Positions 50,349 through 58,976 of a stretch of DNA of 64,000 nt are shown one piece after another. The notes beneath the pieces are model-generated. The model searched no databases and had not been told where the DNA came from. It was given only the letters and a program-made list of their open reading frames with translations. This stretch comes from Dehalococcoidia bacterium. Lineage in GTDB: Bacteria; Chloroflexota; Dehalococcoidia; Lucifugimonadales; Lucifugimonadaceae. A program made the translations under genes and the position numbers. Every line of letters begins with the position of its first letter. The first letter of the stretch is position 1. Location of the stretch: the NCBI GenBank assembly GCA_026421215.1, contig JAPKBN010000002.1:86841-150840 (forward strand), written 5' to 3'.

Positions 50349-51212
50349 GTGGCGCAGGCGCCTGACCTTCCGAAGACGCTCACTCCGTACCCGGTCGTTG
50401 CGAACATCGAATTCGCAGAAGGCCCAATCTTTGACGAAGACGGGTACCTGTATTTTGTGAACTACCTTCGCCGCGGCACGTTGGGCAGGCTGGCACCGCG
50501 CGGGCTGGTGGAACTGTGGATCGATACCGGAGGTGTGGTCAACGGGCTCAAATACGACGGCAACCGAGGGTTGATATGTGCCGATCACGATGGGAAACGG
50601 ATTACCCGAATTGATATCGATCGGAAGCTGATCGAGGTCCTGACCGAGTCCTTTGATGGCGAACCGTACATGGCGCCAAATGATGTGTGTATGGATCTAA
50701 AGGGCAACGTGTATTTCACTGATCCGGGCGTTAGCGCCGACCCGCAGCCCGGGGCCGTGTATCGGATTGCCATGTCTGAGCCGGGCGTGGCTGGGGCCGT
50801 TACCCGCGTAGCTGAGAACCTCGAATACCCAAACGGACTAGCCATACATCCCGACCAGTCTCGCCTGTTTGTGGCCATGTCGCGGACAAACAGCATCGTG
50901 TCCTATGATCTCGATTCCGACGGTAACGCTTCCAATGAGAAGCTCGTCTACCAGTTTCCAAACAAGATGGTCGACGGTTGCCAGTTCGATGAACACGGCC
51001 GATTGTGGGTTGCAAGGTGGCTCAATGGCACCATCGACGTGCTGGATGTCGAGGCCGGAGAGCTTGTGAGGAGCTACCCAATGCGTGGAGACCGGGTCAC
51101 GAACATGTGCTGGTGGGAAGACTCCGTCTACGTAACCGTCGCCGGTAGTAACAGCATCGAACGTCTGGATGTTGGGGTTCGTGGTGCTCAGATCACGCCA
51201 CGCCCAAGATAG
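50349..51212 (+). CDS. SMP-30/gluconolactonase/LRE-family protein
   Basis: Six-bladed beta-propeller, probably a lactonase or related hydrolase. 287 aa from GTG 50349, chosen for AAGGAG 6 nt upstream (the frame opens at 50322). Family markers are FAEGPIFDEDGYLYFVNYLR with the metal-binding Glu, NDVCMDLKGNVYFTDPG with Asn and Asp, YPNGLAIHPDQSRLFVA with Asn, and MVDGCQFDEHGRLWVARW with Asp. No signal peptide, so cytoplasmic. It precedes the four CoA-transferases on the same strand by 86 bp; a shared catabolic role is inferred only. Confidence 0.88.
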   Translation: MAQAPDLPKTLTPYPVVANIEFAEGPIFDEDGYLYFVNYLRRGTLGRLAPRGLVELWIDTGGVVNGLKYDGNRGLICADHDGKRITRIDIDRKLIEVLTESFDGEPYMAPNDVCMDLKGNVYFTDPGVSADPQPGAVYRIAMSEPGVAGAVTRVAENLEYPNGLAIHPDQSRLFVAMSRTNSIVSYDLDSDGNASNEKLVYQFPNKMVDGCQFDEHGRLWVARWLNGTIDVLDVEAGELVRSYPMRGDRVTNMCWWEDSVYVTVAGSNSIERLDVGVRGAQITPRPR

Positions 51213-51298
51213 TCACGATCAGGCAGGCGCCTTCCTGAATCTCTCGAAGGGAGCGTTCTGCCGAAACAGAGCGCAACAGGGAAAGGAAATTCAACCGC

Positions 51299-52576
51299 AT
51301 GGCAGGACCGTTGGACGGTGTACGGGTCATCGAATTCACCGAGATCATCGCCGGTCCGGTTAGCGGAGTGATGCTTTCAGACTTGGGCGCGGACGTGATC
51401 AAGATTGAACCGCCCTGGGGTGACCCGTGGCGCGATGGCGGTGGCCCGTTTGCAGAGCACGAGTCTCGTGCCTTCATAGCCGTCAATCGCGGCAAACGTT
51501 CTATCCAGCTTGATTTGACTAAAAGCGACGGACGCGCCGCCGCGCATCGGCTGGTCGAGAACGCGGACATTGTGGTCACCAACCATCGTCCAGACGTCCC
51601 GGCAAAGCTCGGGATCGATTACGACACGCTCTCGGCCATTAACCCGCGCATCATCTACGCAGAAGCCTCAGCCTATGGGTTGAAAGGCCCCTACGCGGGC
51701 GGACCCGGTTATGACGTTCTCGCCCAGGCTTTTAGTGGAATCATGCAATCAGAAGGAATCATGTGGAGAGGTGTGCCACGGATGATTCGGACGACACCTT
51801 TCGTGGACTTCACCACGGGATACGCGATCGTTCAATCGGTCTGCGCCGCGCTCTATCATCGCGAGAAGAGCGGACGCGGGCAGAAAATTGGGACTTCACT
51901 TCTTGCGAACGCTATGACCACCCTGTCTGGCCACCTGGCACGTATCCCAGGTAATCCGACTAAACCGCAACAGTGGTACGACGAAGACCTTCCGATGCTG
52001 CAACAGACAGATCTGTCTTACAACGAGCTCAATGATCTGTACAACGAGGCTCGCTGGTTCCCATCTGCAATGCTTATCTATTACCGGCCGTACCGCACCG
52101 AAGACGGGCTTATCGCGGTGGCATGCCTTAGTGATCCGCTCAGGAAGCGCATGGCCGACTGCGTTGGCTTCGACGACCGGCGATTCCAGCCGGGTTACGA
52201 TCTCGAAGCGCCGGAGGCGGTTCAGTTTGCAGATGATCTGCTGGTTAGGGTCGAGGGGCTGATCGCCGAGAAAACATCTGAGAATTGGCTACGACTTTTC
52301 CACAGGGCGGGAGTGCCCGCAATGCCGGTGCAGTTCGTTGAAGGCTTACTCGATAACGAACAGGCGCATGCAAACGATCTGGTGATCGAACAGGATCACC
52401 ACGCGGCCGGCAAGATGCAACTCGTGGGACCCAACACAAATTTTTCGGAGACCCCGTTGGACGCCGTCCTCCCATCGCCTGCGTTAGGGCAGCACACCGC
52501 AGAAATATTGGCGGAGGCGGGTTATTCTCCCGACGAAATCACCGCACTACTCGAATCTGGAGCCGCGCTGGGCTAA
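51299..52576 (+). CDS. CaiB/BaiF family III CoA-transferase, copy 1
   Basis: Transfers CoA between carboxylic acids through an aspartyl-CoA thioester. 425 aa. Catalytic Asp170 in FVDFTTGYAI; CoA-binding N-terminus RVIEFTEIIAGPVSGVMLSD, LGADVIKIEPPWGDPWR and AVNRGKRSIQLDL. First of four tandem paralogs in 5.3 kb, all on the + strand, sharing the PPWGDPWR and NRGKRS motifs. The substrate is unknown; the family acts on oxalate, carnitine, bile acids, benzylsuccinate and others. AAAGGA precedes the ATG. Confidence 0.93.
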   Translation: MAGPLDGVRVIEFTEIIAGPVSGVMLSDLGADVIKIEPPWGDPWRDGGGPFAEHESRAFIAVNRGKRSIQLDLTKSDGRAAAHRLVENADIVVTNHRPDVPAKLGIDYDTLSAINPRIIYAEASAYGLKGPYAGGPGYDVLAQAFSGIMQSEGIMWRGVPRMIRTTPFVDFTTGYAIVQSVCAALYHREKSGRGQKIGTSLLANAMTTLSGHLARIPGNPTKPQQWYDEDLPMLQQTDLSYNELNDLYNEARWFPSAMLIYYRPYRTEDGLIAVACLSDPLRKRMADCVGFDDRRFQPGYDLEAPEAVQFADDLLVRVEGLIAEKTSENWLRLFHRAGVPAMPVQFVEGLLDNEQAHANDLVIEQDHHAAGKMQLVGPNTNFSETPLDAVLPSPALGQHTAEILAEAGYSPDEITALLESGAALG

Positions 52577-52634
52577 GCTGCGCTCACGCGGCAGGATGCG
52601 TTGCCGCACACGGCAGATTCAAGCAGGTGTATGC

Positions 52635-53945
52635 ATGACTGGTCCGCTTGAGGGCATCCGGGTAATTGAGTTTTCACAGATCATCGCTGGGCCAGTCAGC
52701 GGCTTGCTTCTTTCAGACCTGGGCGCGGACATTATCAAGGTCGAGCCACCGTGGGGTGATCCATGGCGCGCTGGCATCGCTCCAATTACCGATTCCGAGA
52801 GCAAGGGATTCATCACGGTCAATCGCGGCAAGCGATCGGTCTGCCTCGATCTGAACTCAGAAGAAGGTCAGGCGATCGTCCACAGGCTTGTTTCGAAGGC
52901 CGATGTCGTCACGGTCAACAACCGTGCGGACGTCCTCGATGCCCTCAAGATCGACTACGACACACTGAAGAAGATCAAACCCGACCTCGTTTACAGTGAG
53001 ATAACAGCATTTGGACGGCAGGGGCCGTTCGCCGGTAACCCGGGATACGACCTTTTGATGCAGGGCCTGACTGGAATCATGGCGGCTGAAGGCAACATGG
53101 ACGGGTATCAGTATGGCGATCAAAAGCTGAACGAGGGTGTGCCGCGTTACCTCAGCGTCATGCCGATGGTCGATTACGCAACCGGATACTCGGTCGTCCA
53201 GTCGGTCTGTGCCGCTCTATTTCATAGAGAAAGAACCGGCGAGGGGCAGAAGATTGAGACCTCATTATTCGCGAATGCACTGACCATCCAGGGCCTGTCA
53301 TTGACCCAGGTCGAAAACGCGCCCTCGCCCACGTTTGACTTTGTTCAGAACGAGTTGCCCCTGCTCAGGGAGGCCGGGCTCACTTACAGAGAGATAGACG
53401 CCATATATCGTGAGCGCCGTCCGACGCCATTCGGCGCGTTTATCTACTATCGCTCTTACCAGACGGCGGACCAGGTAATCACTCTGGGCTGTCTGAGTGA
53501 GCCGCTCCGGAAGAGGGCGGCGGATTGCCTTGGCGTAACGGACATTAGGTTCGATGACGGTTACGACCCGACCACCGAGGAATCAATCGAGTTCGCGTTC
53601 ACCCTTGCCCGTAAGGTTGAGGGGATGATCAAGGAGAAAACGGCCGAGGAGTGGCTTCGCATCTTCAATGCGGCCGGAGTTCCCGCAGCGCCGCTTTTGT
53701 ACATCGAGGAGATGATCGATCACCCTCAGTCACATGCAACAGGAATGATCATAGAGCAGCAACACCCGGTCGGTGGCAGGGTTCGTTACGCAGGCCCCCT
53801 CTCGAAGTGGTCGAAGACGCAGCCCGAGCCTGTGCGGATATCACCGTCCAGAGGCGAGCACACCCGTGAAGTGCTTTCGGAAGCCGGCTACTCTGAGGCT
53901 GAAATCGAGGCATTTCACAAAGGTGGGTCAGCGAAAACGGGATAG
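52635..53945 (+). CDS. CaiB/BaiF family III CoA-transferase, copy 2
   Basis: 436 aa from ATG 52635 (AGGTG upstream); an upstream in-frame start at 52596 is less likely. Catalytic Asp180 in MVDYATGYSV. N-terminal RVIEFSQIIAGPVSGLLLSD and VEPPWGDPWR as in copy 1. About ten extra residues before the Asp (NMDGYQYGDQKLNEG) distinguish it from its sisters. The Arg-Pro-Asp of the sisters (NHRPDVPAKL) is NNRADVLDAL here, so substrate or partner contacts may differ. Confidence 0.92.
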   Translation: MTGPLEGIRVIEFSQIIAGPVSGLLLSDLGADIIKVEPPWGDPWRAGIAPITDSESKGFITVNRGKRSVCLDLNSEEGQAIVHRLVSKADVVTVNNRADVLDALKIDYDTLKKIKPDLVYSEITAFGRQGPFAGNPGYDLLMQGLTGIMAAEGNMDGYQYGDQKLNEGVPRYLSVMPMVDYATGYSVVQSVCAALFHRERTGEGQKIETSLFANALTIQGLSLTQVENAPSPTFDFVQNELPLLREAGLTYREIDAIYRERRPTPFGAFIYYRSYQTADQVITLGCLSEPLRKRAADCLGVTDIRFDDGYDPTTEESIEFAFTLARKVEGMIKEKTAEEWLRIFNAAGVPAAPLLYIEEMIDHPQSHATGMIIEQQHPVGGRVRYAGPLSKWSKTQPEPVRISPSRGEHTREVLSEAGYSEAEIEAFHKGGSAKTG

Positions 53946-54030
53946 GCGGGACCGGAAGCCAGACCTGATACCACTCTGGGCGTACACTGCGCCCCGTCCC
54001 ACGTTTGTTGAGGACGAAAGCAGGTGATAG

Positions 54031-55353
54031 ATGACCGGTCCACTTGACGGCATCAAAGTCGTCGAATTCTCGGAGATCATCGCCGGGCCCGTGAGTGGGG
54101 TACTGCTCTCGGACCTTGGTGCCGAAGTAATCAAAGTCGAGCCGCCCTGGGGCGACCCGTGGCGCGGCTCCCCGACGCGAGTCGGGCCTGTAGATGCCAA
54201 AGAGAGTCGCGGATTCATCGCCGTTAACCGCGGCAAACGCAGCATCCGGCTCGATCTCACGAAGCCGGAAGGCGTGAGAGTAGTACATCGTCTTGTCAGC
54301 CAGGCGGACGTGGTGATCATGAACCATAGACCTGACGTACCTGCAAAACTCAGAATCGACTACGACACACTGTCGGCCATCAAGCCCGACCTCGTGTTCT
54401 GTGAGATAACGGCATTTGGACGTTCAGGGCCGGAGAGTGCCAAGCCTGGGTACGACATCATCATGCAGGCGCGTACCGGACTTATGGCGACCAACGGGAT
54501 GATTGACGAAGGGGTTCCTCGCGTCATCCGAGGCACTCCTCCCATTGACTTTGCGGCCGGGTACGCCGTTTGTCAGGGCGTTCTGGCAGCTCTATTTCAT
54601 CGTGAACGAACCGGTCGAGGGCAGAAGATCGAGACCTCACTGCTATCTAACGCGCTCTATATCCAGACTCTGCCGCTGACCTACGTCTCATCCAGCCCAT
54701 CTGCCCAATCACGTATGGTTATTGAAGACCTTCCGGCCGTCCGTGAGGCCGGATTACCGTACCCGGACGTGAACGCGTTGTACCAGCAGGACGACCGGTC
54801 GCCAGCCTATCGGCCTTACTACAGAACCTTCCAAACGAAGGACTGGATCATCGCCGTCGGCTGCCTGAGTGAGCCGCTGCGCAGGAAGATGTCGGACGCA
54901 ATGGGCCTCGCCGACCCTCGCTTTGAACCCGGATATGACCAACAGAGTGAAGAGGGGATGGAATCGGCACGGCAGATCGTTCTGAAGGCGGAGGGAATGT
55001 TTCTGGAGCAACCTTCCTCTTACTGGGTAGAGCTTCTCGAAGCCGCTGGTGTACCCGTAACGCCGCTCAAATTCGTGGAAGAGATGGTGTTCGACGAGCA
55101 GGCGATCGCAAACGGCATGATCGTGGAGCATGAACATCCGATTGCTGGCACTGTTCGCACGGCGGGTCCGATTTTCAAGATGTCCGATTCTCCAACCTCT
55201 GCCGATACTTCGTCTCCCATGCTTGGCGAACACACCTATGACGTGCTGTGTGAGATCGGATACAGCAGTTGCGAGATCGAAACCCTGATAGAGTCCGGCG
55301 CTGTGTCAGGAATCGTTAATCCAGTCTCACCAGACCACGAGGAGGTTGAGTAG
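54031..55353 (+). CDS. CaiB/BaiF family III CoA-transferase, copy 3
   Basis: 440 aa. Catalytic Asp173 in PIDFAAGYAV. N-terminus VVEFSEIIAGPVSGVLLSDL with PPWGDPWR and NRGKRSIRLDL. The insertion GSPTRVGPVDAKESR after the PWR motif is longer than in copy 1. AGGTGA precedes the ATG. The stop is directly followed by the ATG of copy 4, so the two are cotranscribed and probably cotranslated, perhaps forming a heteromeric enzyme (inference). Confidence 0.93.
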   Translation: MTGPLDGIKVVEFSEIIAGPVSGVLLSDLGAEVIKVEPPWGDPWRGSPTRVGPVDAKESRGFIAVNRGKRSIRLDLTKPEGVRVVHRLVSQADVVIMNHRPDVPAKLRIDYDTLSAIKPDLVFCEITAFGRSGPESAKPGYDIIMQARTGLMATNGMIDEGVPRVIRGTPPIDFAAGYAVCQGVLAALFHRERTGRGQKIETSLLSNALYIQTLPLTYVSSSPSAQSRMVIEDLPAVREAGLPYPDVNALYQQDDRSPAYRPYYRTFQTKDWIIAVGCLSEPLRRKMSDAMGLADPRFEPGYDQQSEEGMESARQIVLKAEGMFLEQPSSYWVELLEAAGVPVTPLKFVEEMVFDEQAIANGMIVEHEHPIAGTVRTAGPIFKMSDSPTSADTSSPMLGEHTYDVLCEIGYSSCEIETLIESGAVSGIVNPVSPDHEEVE

Positions 55354-56631
55354 ATGCCCGGTCCCCTGGAGGGCGTGCGCGTCCTCGAGTTCACGGAGAT
55401 CATCGCCGGTCCCGTCGGAGGGATGTTTCTGGCCGATTTCGGCGCAGATGTCATCAAGATCGAGCCGCCGTGGGGCGACCCGTGGCGTTCAACATCGCCC
55501 GGACAGGCCGGAGGACACAATGAGAGTCGGGGTTTTATCGCAGTAAACCGGGGCAAGCGAAGCATCAGAGTGGACCTGACTAAGCCCGCTGGTAAAAGCG
55601 TTGTGCATAAGTTGGTTGAAGGCGCTGATGTCATCGTGCTCAACCACCGCCCAGATGTTCCAGCCAAGCTAGGGATCGATTACGAAACCCTATCGGCGAT
55701 CAACCCGAAGATTATCTACTGCGAGGTCACCGCATACGGTCGGATGGGGCCAAATCGGGAACTTCCTGGCTACGACGTTATCGTGCAAGCGATGACTGGG
55801 ATGATGACATCCGAAGGTCACGATGTGGACGGACTGCCACGGTCCGTAAACGTGTCTCCCGTATCTGACATGGCAGCGGGCTACGCCATCATGATGTCGG
55901 TCTCGGCCGCGCTCTACTACCGGGAGCGGACCGGTAAAGGTCAGAAGATCGAGAACTCCCTTTTACAGAACTCGCTGAGGATGCAGCAGAGTAGTCTGAC
56001 GCAACTGGATGACTATCCAACGCCACGTCAGGCTTGGCGAGACGAGGATTTGCCGCTTCTCAAAGAAGCCGGTGTCGACTTCAGCGACATATATTCGGCT
56101 TATCGCGACAAACGCCACAATCCAGAGTTCGCCGCTTATTACCAGCCGTATGAGACGAGCGACTGGGTGATCTCGATCGGCTGCCTGAGCAATCCGCTAC
56201 GCCAGAAGATGGCCAATGCGCTGGGTGTACATGACATCAGGTTTGAACCGGGCTACGACCGTGAGTCGCCAGAATCGATCAAGTTTGCCGAGGACCTTAT
56301 CTTGATCTACCGGAAGATATTTTCGGGAAAAACCACCGACGAGTGGATGACAATACTGAACGATGCTGGCGTGCCATGCGGCCCAATGAGGTTCATTGAA
56401 GAAATGGTCTATGACGAGCAAGCGCTCGCCAACGGTATGATCGTGGAGACGACACACGCCGTCGCCGGGAATACTCGCGGTCCGGGCCCGCTATCGATCA
56501 TGAGCGAGTCCCCTCTGGAGATAACCCGGGGCGCCCCAGCCTTCGGCGAGCACACAGACGAAATCCTCGAGGAAGCCGGCTACTCAGCGGCAGAGCTAAA
56601 GGCGCTCAAGGTCAATGAGGACGTGTTTTAG
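55354..56631 (+). CDS. CaiB/BaiF family III CoA-transferase, copy 4
   Basis: 425 aa. Catalytic Asp172 in VSDMAAGYAI. N-terminus VLEFTEIIAGPVGGMFLADF, PPWGDPWRS, NRGKRSIRVDL. GAGGTTGAGTAG before the ATG provides a ribosome-binding site within the end of copy 3. It starts without any gap after copy 3. Closest in overall motif wording to copies 1 and 3 (NHRPDVPAKLGIDYETLSAI). Confidence 0.93.
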   Translation: MPGPLEGVRVLEFTEIIAGPVGGMFLADFGADVIKIEPPWGDPWRSTSPGQAGGHNESRGFIAVNRGKRSIRVDLTKPAGKSVVHKLVEGADVIVLNHRPDVPAKLGIDYETLSAINPKIIYCEVTAYGRMGPNRELPGYDVIVQAMTGMMTSEGHDVDGLPRSVNVSPVSDMAAGYAIMMSVSAALYYRERTGKGQKIENSLLQNSLRMQQSSLTQLDDYPTPRQAWRDEDLPLLKEAGVDFSDIYSAYRDKRHNPEFAAYYQPYETSDWVISIGCLSNPLRQKMANALGVHDIRFEPGYDRESPESIKFAEDLILIYRKIFSGKTTDEWMTILNDAGVPCGPMRFIEEMVYDEQALANGMIVETTHAVAGNTRGPGPLSIMSESPLEITRGAPAFGEHTDEILEEAGYSAAELKALKVNEDVF

Positions 56632-56722
56632 GAGTGGATGTCCTCATGGGTCGATCACTTTTAGACAGATTGTGGCGCGCATATAACAGCTGGATATTCC
56701 TCAAATCGCTCTCCGATACACC

Positions 56723-57787
56723 CTAAAGTTCGGCCAACTTCACGTCTCGGCCTTCTGATGCGCTTTTGATGGCTCCCAGGGCGAAGGCAAGGGCGTGTAC
56801 TGCTTCTTCGCCGTCCATGTCGGGTTGCCTGCCGTTCACTATCGCATCCGTGAAGTTATGTGCTGCGACACGGAAGCTGTCTCCCCAGTTCGTCTCCATG
56901 TCACTGTAAGAGCGCATTTCGCCGTCTCTGTACATTTCTACCGGCGGCTTCCCGAGCAGATCTCCCGTGCACCGATTGATCCAGATGATTCCCCGGCTAC
57001 CCGTGATCTCAATCCATTCATCGAGCGGGTAGTACTTCGTGCGGACCATCATGTTCGGAGCCGCGACCATATTCCAGTTGCCGTACTGGCCGCTTGTGTG
57101 CCGCCAAGAAATAACTGCCGGGATGCCGGTAAACCCTTCAGGTCCGTCCAGGTCCGACATCGCGTTGACTTTGTCGATCTTCCCCATGAAATAAGTGACG
57201 ATCGATGTGACGTGATAGCCGTAGTCCAACATCGACTGTGCCGGACCTCCGAGCGCTAGGTCGTCCCGCCAGGCCTGTGCCGATGGAGGAGTATCGATCC
57301 CGCCTCGACCCTTCCCTCTAACCATCATCACGCGGATGGTGATCAGATCGCCGATATCGCCCGCCTCGATCATCGCCTTGGCCCGCATATACGGCTCGTA
57401 CGTGCGGTAGTTCTCCACCACCCGAAATATCTTGTCGCTCCCTGCTGCTGCTGCTGCTATCTGCCGTCCCTCATCCATCGAGATCGCCATTGGCTTCTGG
57501 AGCGAAACATGTTTGCCCGCCGAAAGCGCCTCAAGCGTGATCGGGAGATGGAGATGGTGGGGCAGCAATATCTCGACCGCATCGACCGACGGATCGGCCA
57601 GAAGATCTTTGTAGTTGATATACGCCTTCTGTGCGCCCCACTGTTCCTTACGTGATTGGGCGAGTCCGGGCGCGGAGTCCGCGATTGCATACAGCTCGCC
57701 CGTTTCATTGTCGTGATACCCGAGTTCGTGCAGGTGCGAGATCGTTCCCGCACCGATGAAACCGACCTTCACCCGACCGTTGCTCAT
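56723..57787 (-). CDS. Gfo/Idh/MocA-family oxidoreductase
   Basis: NAD(P)-dependent dehydrogenase of sugars, cyclitols or related polyols, 354 aa. The Rossmann motif is FIGAGTISHLHE (residues 10-21). The signature EKP is here LQKPMAIS (K98 kept, Glu replaced by Gln). The second-domain DxGxH is LDYGYHVTS, with both the Asp and His present. A run of CTG codons around 57443 gives AAAAAG. It is convergent with the CoA-transferases and divergent from the DUF6159-like gene. The substrate is unknown. Confidence 0.9.
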   Translation of the reverse strand: MSNGRVKVGFIGAGTISHLHELGYHDNETGELYAIADSAPGLAQSRKEQWGAQKAYINYKDLLADPSVDAVEILLPHHLHLPITLEALSAGKHVSLQKPMAISMDEGRQIAAAAAGSDKIFRVVENYRTYEPYMRAKAMIEAGDIGDLITIRVMMVRGKGRGGIDTPPSAQAWRDDLALGGPAQSMLDYGYHVTSIVTYFMGKIDKVNAMSDLDGPEGFTGIPAVISWRHTSGQYGNWNMVAAPNMMVRTKYYPLDEWIEITGSRGIIWINRCTGDLLGKPPVEMYRDGEMRSYSDMETNWGDSFRVAAHNFTDAIVNGRQPDMDGEEAVHALAFALGAIKSASEGRDVKLAEL

Positions 57788-57979
57788 CCTTTGACTCCCT
57801 CAAATTCCAATTCACCAACCATTATTTCGCTGTGTTCCGGCGCACTTTTACTGGGCGCGGACCAGCAGATCTGGCACTCGAACCATCTCCCATGGGCCGA
57901 GCCGGTCGCCGTCCGCGAACCTCAACGTGATCATTGAGAATCCTATGGAACCCTTAATCGAAGTACCACCCTTCCTCGG

Positions 57980-57985
57980 TATAAT
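57980..57985 (+). promoter_or_regulatory. Perfect -10 TATAAT, leaderless promoter
   Basis: TATAAT occupies 57980-57985 and the ATG of the next gene begins at 57992, so the predicted transcription start falls on or beside the start codon. No clear -35 is present 16-18 bp upstream (TTAATC at 57954 is too far). No ribosome-binding site is present, consistent with a leaderless mRNA. Confidence 0.5.
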
Positions 57986-57991
57986 GCACCT

Positions 57992-58876
57992 ATGTTCAGA
58001 ACAATCGGTCACACATTTGGACTCATAAAAGTCAGCTGGAGCGTCCTGATGAAGGACAAGGAGCTGATCTTCTTCCCGATCATGGGTGGCGTCGGCGTGC
58101 TGATCTTGCTCGGGGTGTTTTTTGCCATCGCTAGCGCGACTGGCACGATCGACCACCTGAACGAGCCATCAGTGATCAACCCGAATACTGGTCTCCAAGA
58201 AAGCACCATCGTTCCCGTGGACATAATTCTGGCCGGGACGACATTTTTCGCCGCGTATTTCATTGTTATTTTCTTCAATGCCGCGCTGATATCCGCCGCC
58301 CAGGAACGTCTTCGTGGGGGCGACCCGAACGTTGGTTCAGGCCTGTCACACGCGGCAAAGCACGTCCACACAATCCTCGGTTGGTCAATCATCGCCGCTG
58401 TCGTGGGCTTGATCTTGTTGTACCTGCGGAGCCGGTCACGCGGAAACATGATGGGATCGATTGGCACGAGCCTTCTGTCGTCCGGGTGGGCGATGATCAC
58501 GTTCTTCGTCATCCCGATTCTCGTCACGGAGGGAGTCGGCCCTATTACGGCCATGAAACGCTCAAGCGGCCTTTTCACAACCACGTGGGGCGGGCAGCTA
58601 ACTGCTAACTTCGGATTCGGGATCATCTACATGGGCGTGATGCTCGTGGTTGGCCTTATTACGGCGATGTTCAGCGCGATAACTCCGATTATCGGGATTC
58701 CGATTGGGGTGGTTGTCTTCGCTATCGGCATCGGTGGAGTGCAGGCGATGGAGGGTATCTTCAAAGCCGCGCTGTACGACTATGCCCGTGGCGAGAAGCC
58801 GTTGATTTTCCAGGAAGCGGACCTGCGCACGGCGTATGCGCCGAAACCTGCCGCCACCGCTGGTGGTTATGCGTAA
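57992..58876 (+). CDS. DUF6159-like integral membrane protein
   Basis: 294 aa with about five to six hydrophobic segments (for example FFPIMGGVGVLILLGVFFAI, IILAGTTFFAAYFIVIFFN). The pattern SWSVLMKDKELIFFPIMGG, FFNAALISAAQERLRGGDP, and PILVTEGVGPITAMKRSSGL resembles the uncharacterised DUF6159 family, from memory. It has no catalytic motif that I recognise. Its C-terminal hydrophilic tail (YAPKPAATAGGYA) faces the cytoplasm or outside. A perfect -10 ends 6 nt before the ATG. The function is unknown. Confidence 0.8.
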   Translation: MFRTIGHTFGLIKVSWSVLMKDKELIFFPIMGGVGVLILLGVFFAIASATGTIDHLNEPSVINPNTGLQESTIVPVDIILAGTTFFAAYFIVIFFNAALISAAQERLRGGDPNVGSGLSHAAKHVHTILGWSIIAAVVGLILLYLRSRSRGNMMGSIGTSLLSSGWAMITFFVIPILVTEGVGPITAMKRSSGLFTTTWGGQLTANFGFGIIYMGVMLVVGLITAMFSAITPIIGIPIGVVVFAIGIGGVQAMEGIFKAALYDYARGEKPLIFQEADLRTAYAPKPAATAGGYA

Positions 58877-58976
58877 TCCCGAAAATATTGACCGCTTATA
58901 GACTGACTCTCCACTGAGCCTCCGCGCGCGGCATAATGGCGCGGCCAACCAGTGCCATTAATTGGAAAAGAGAGCC

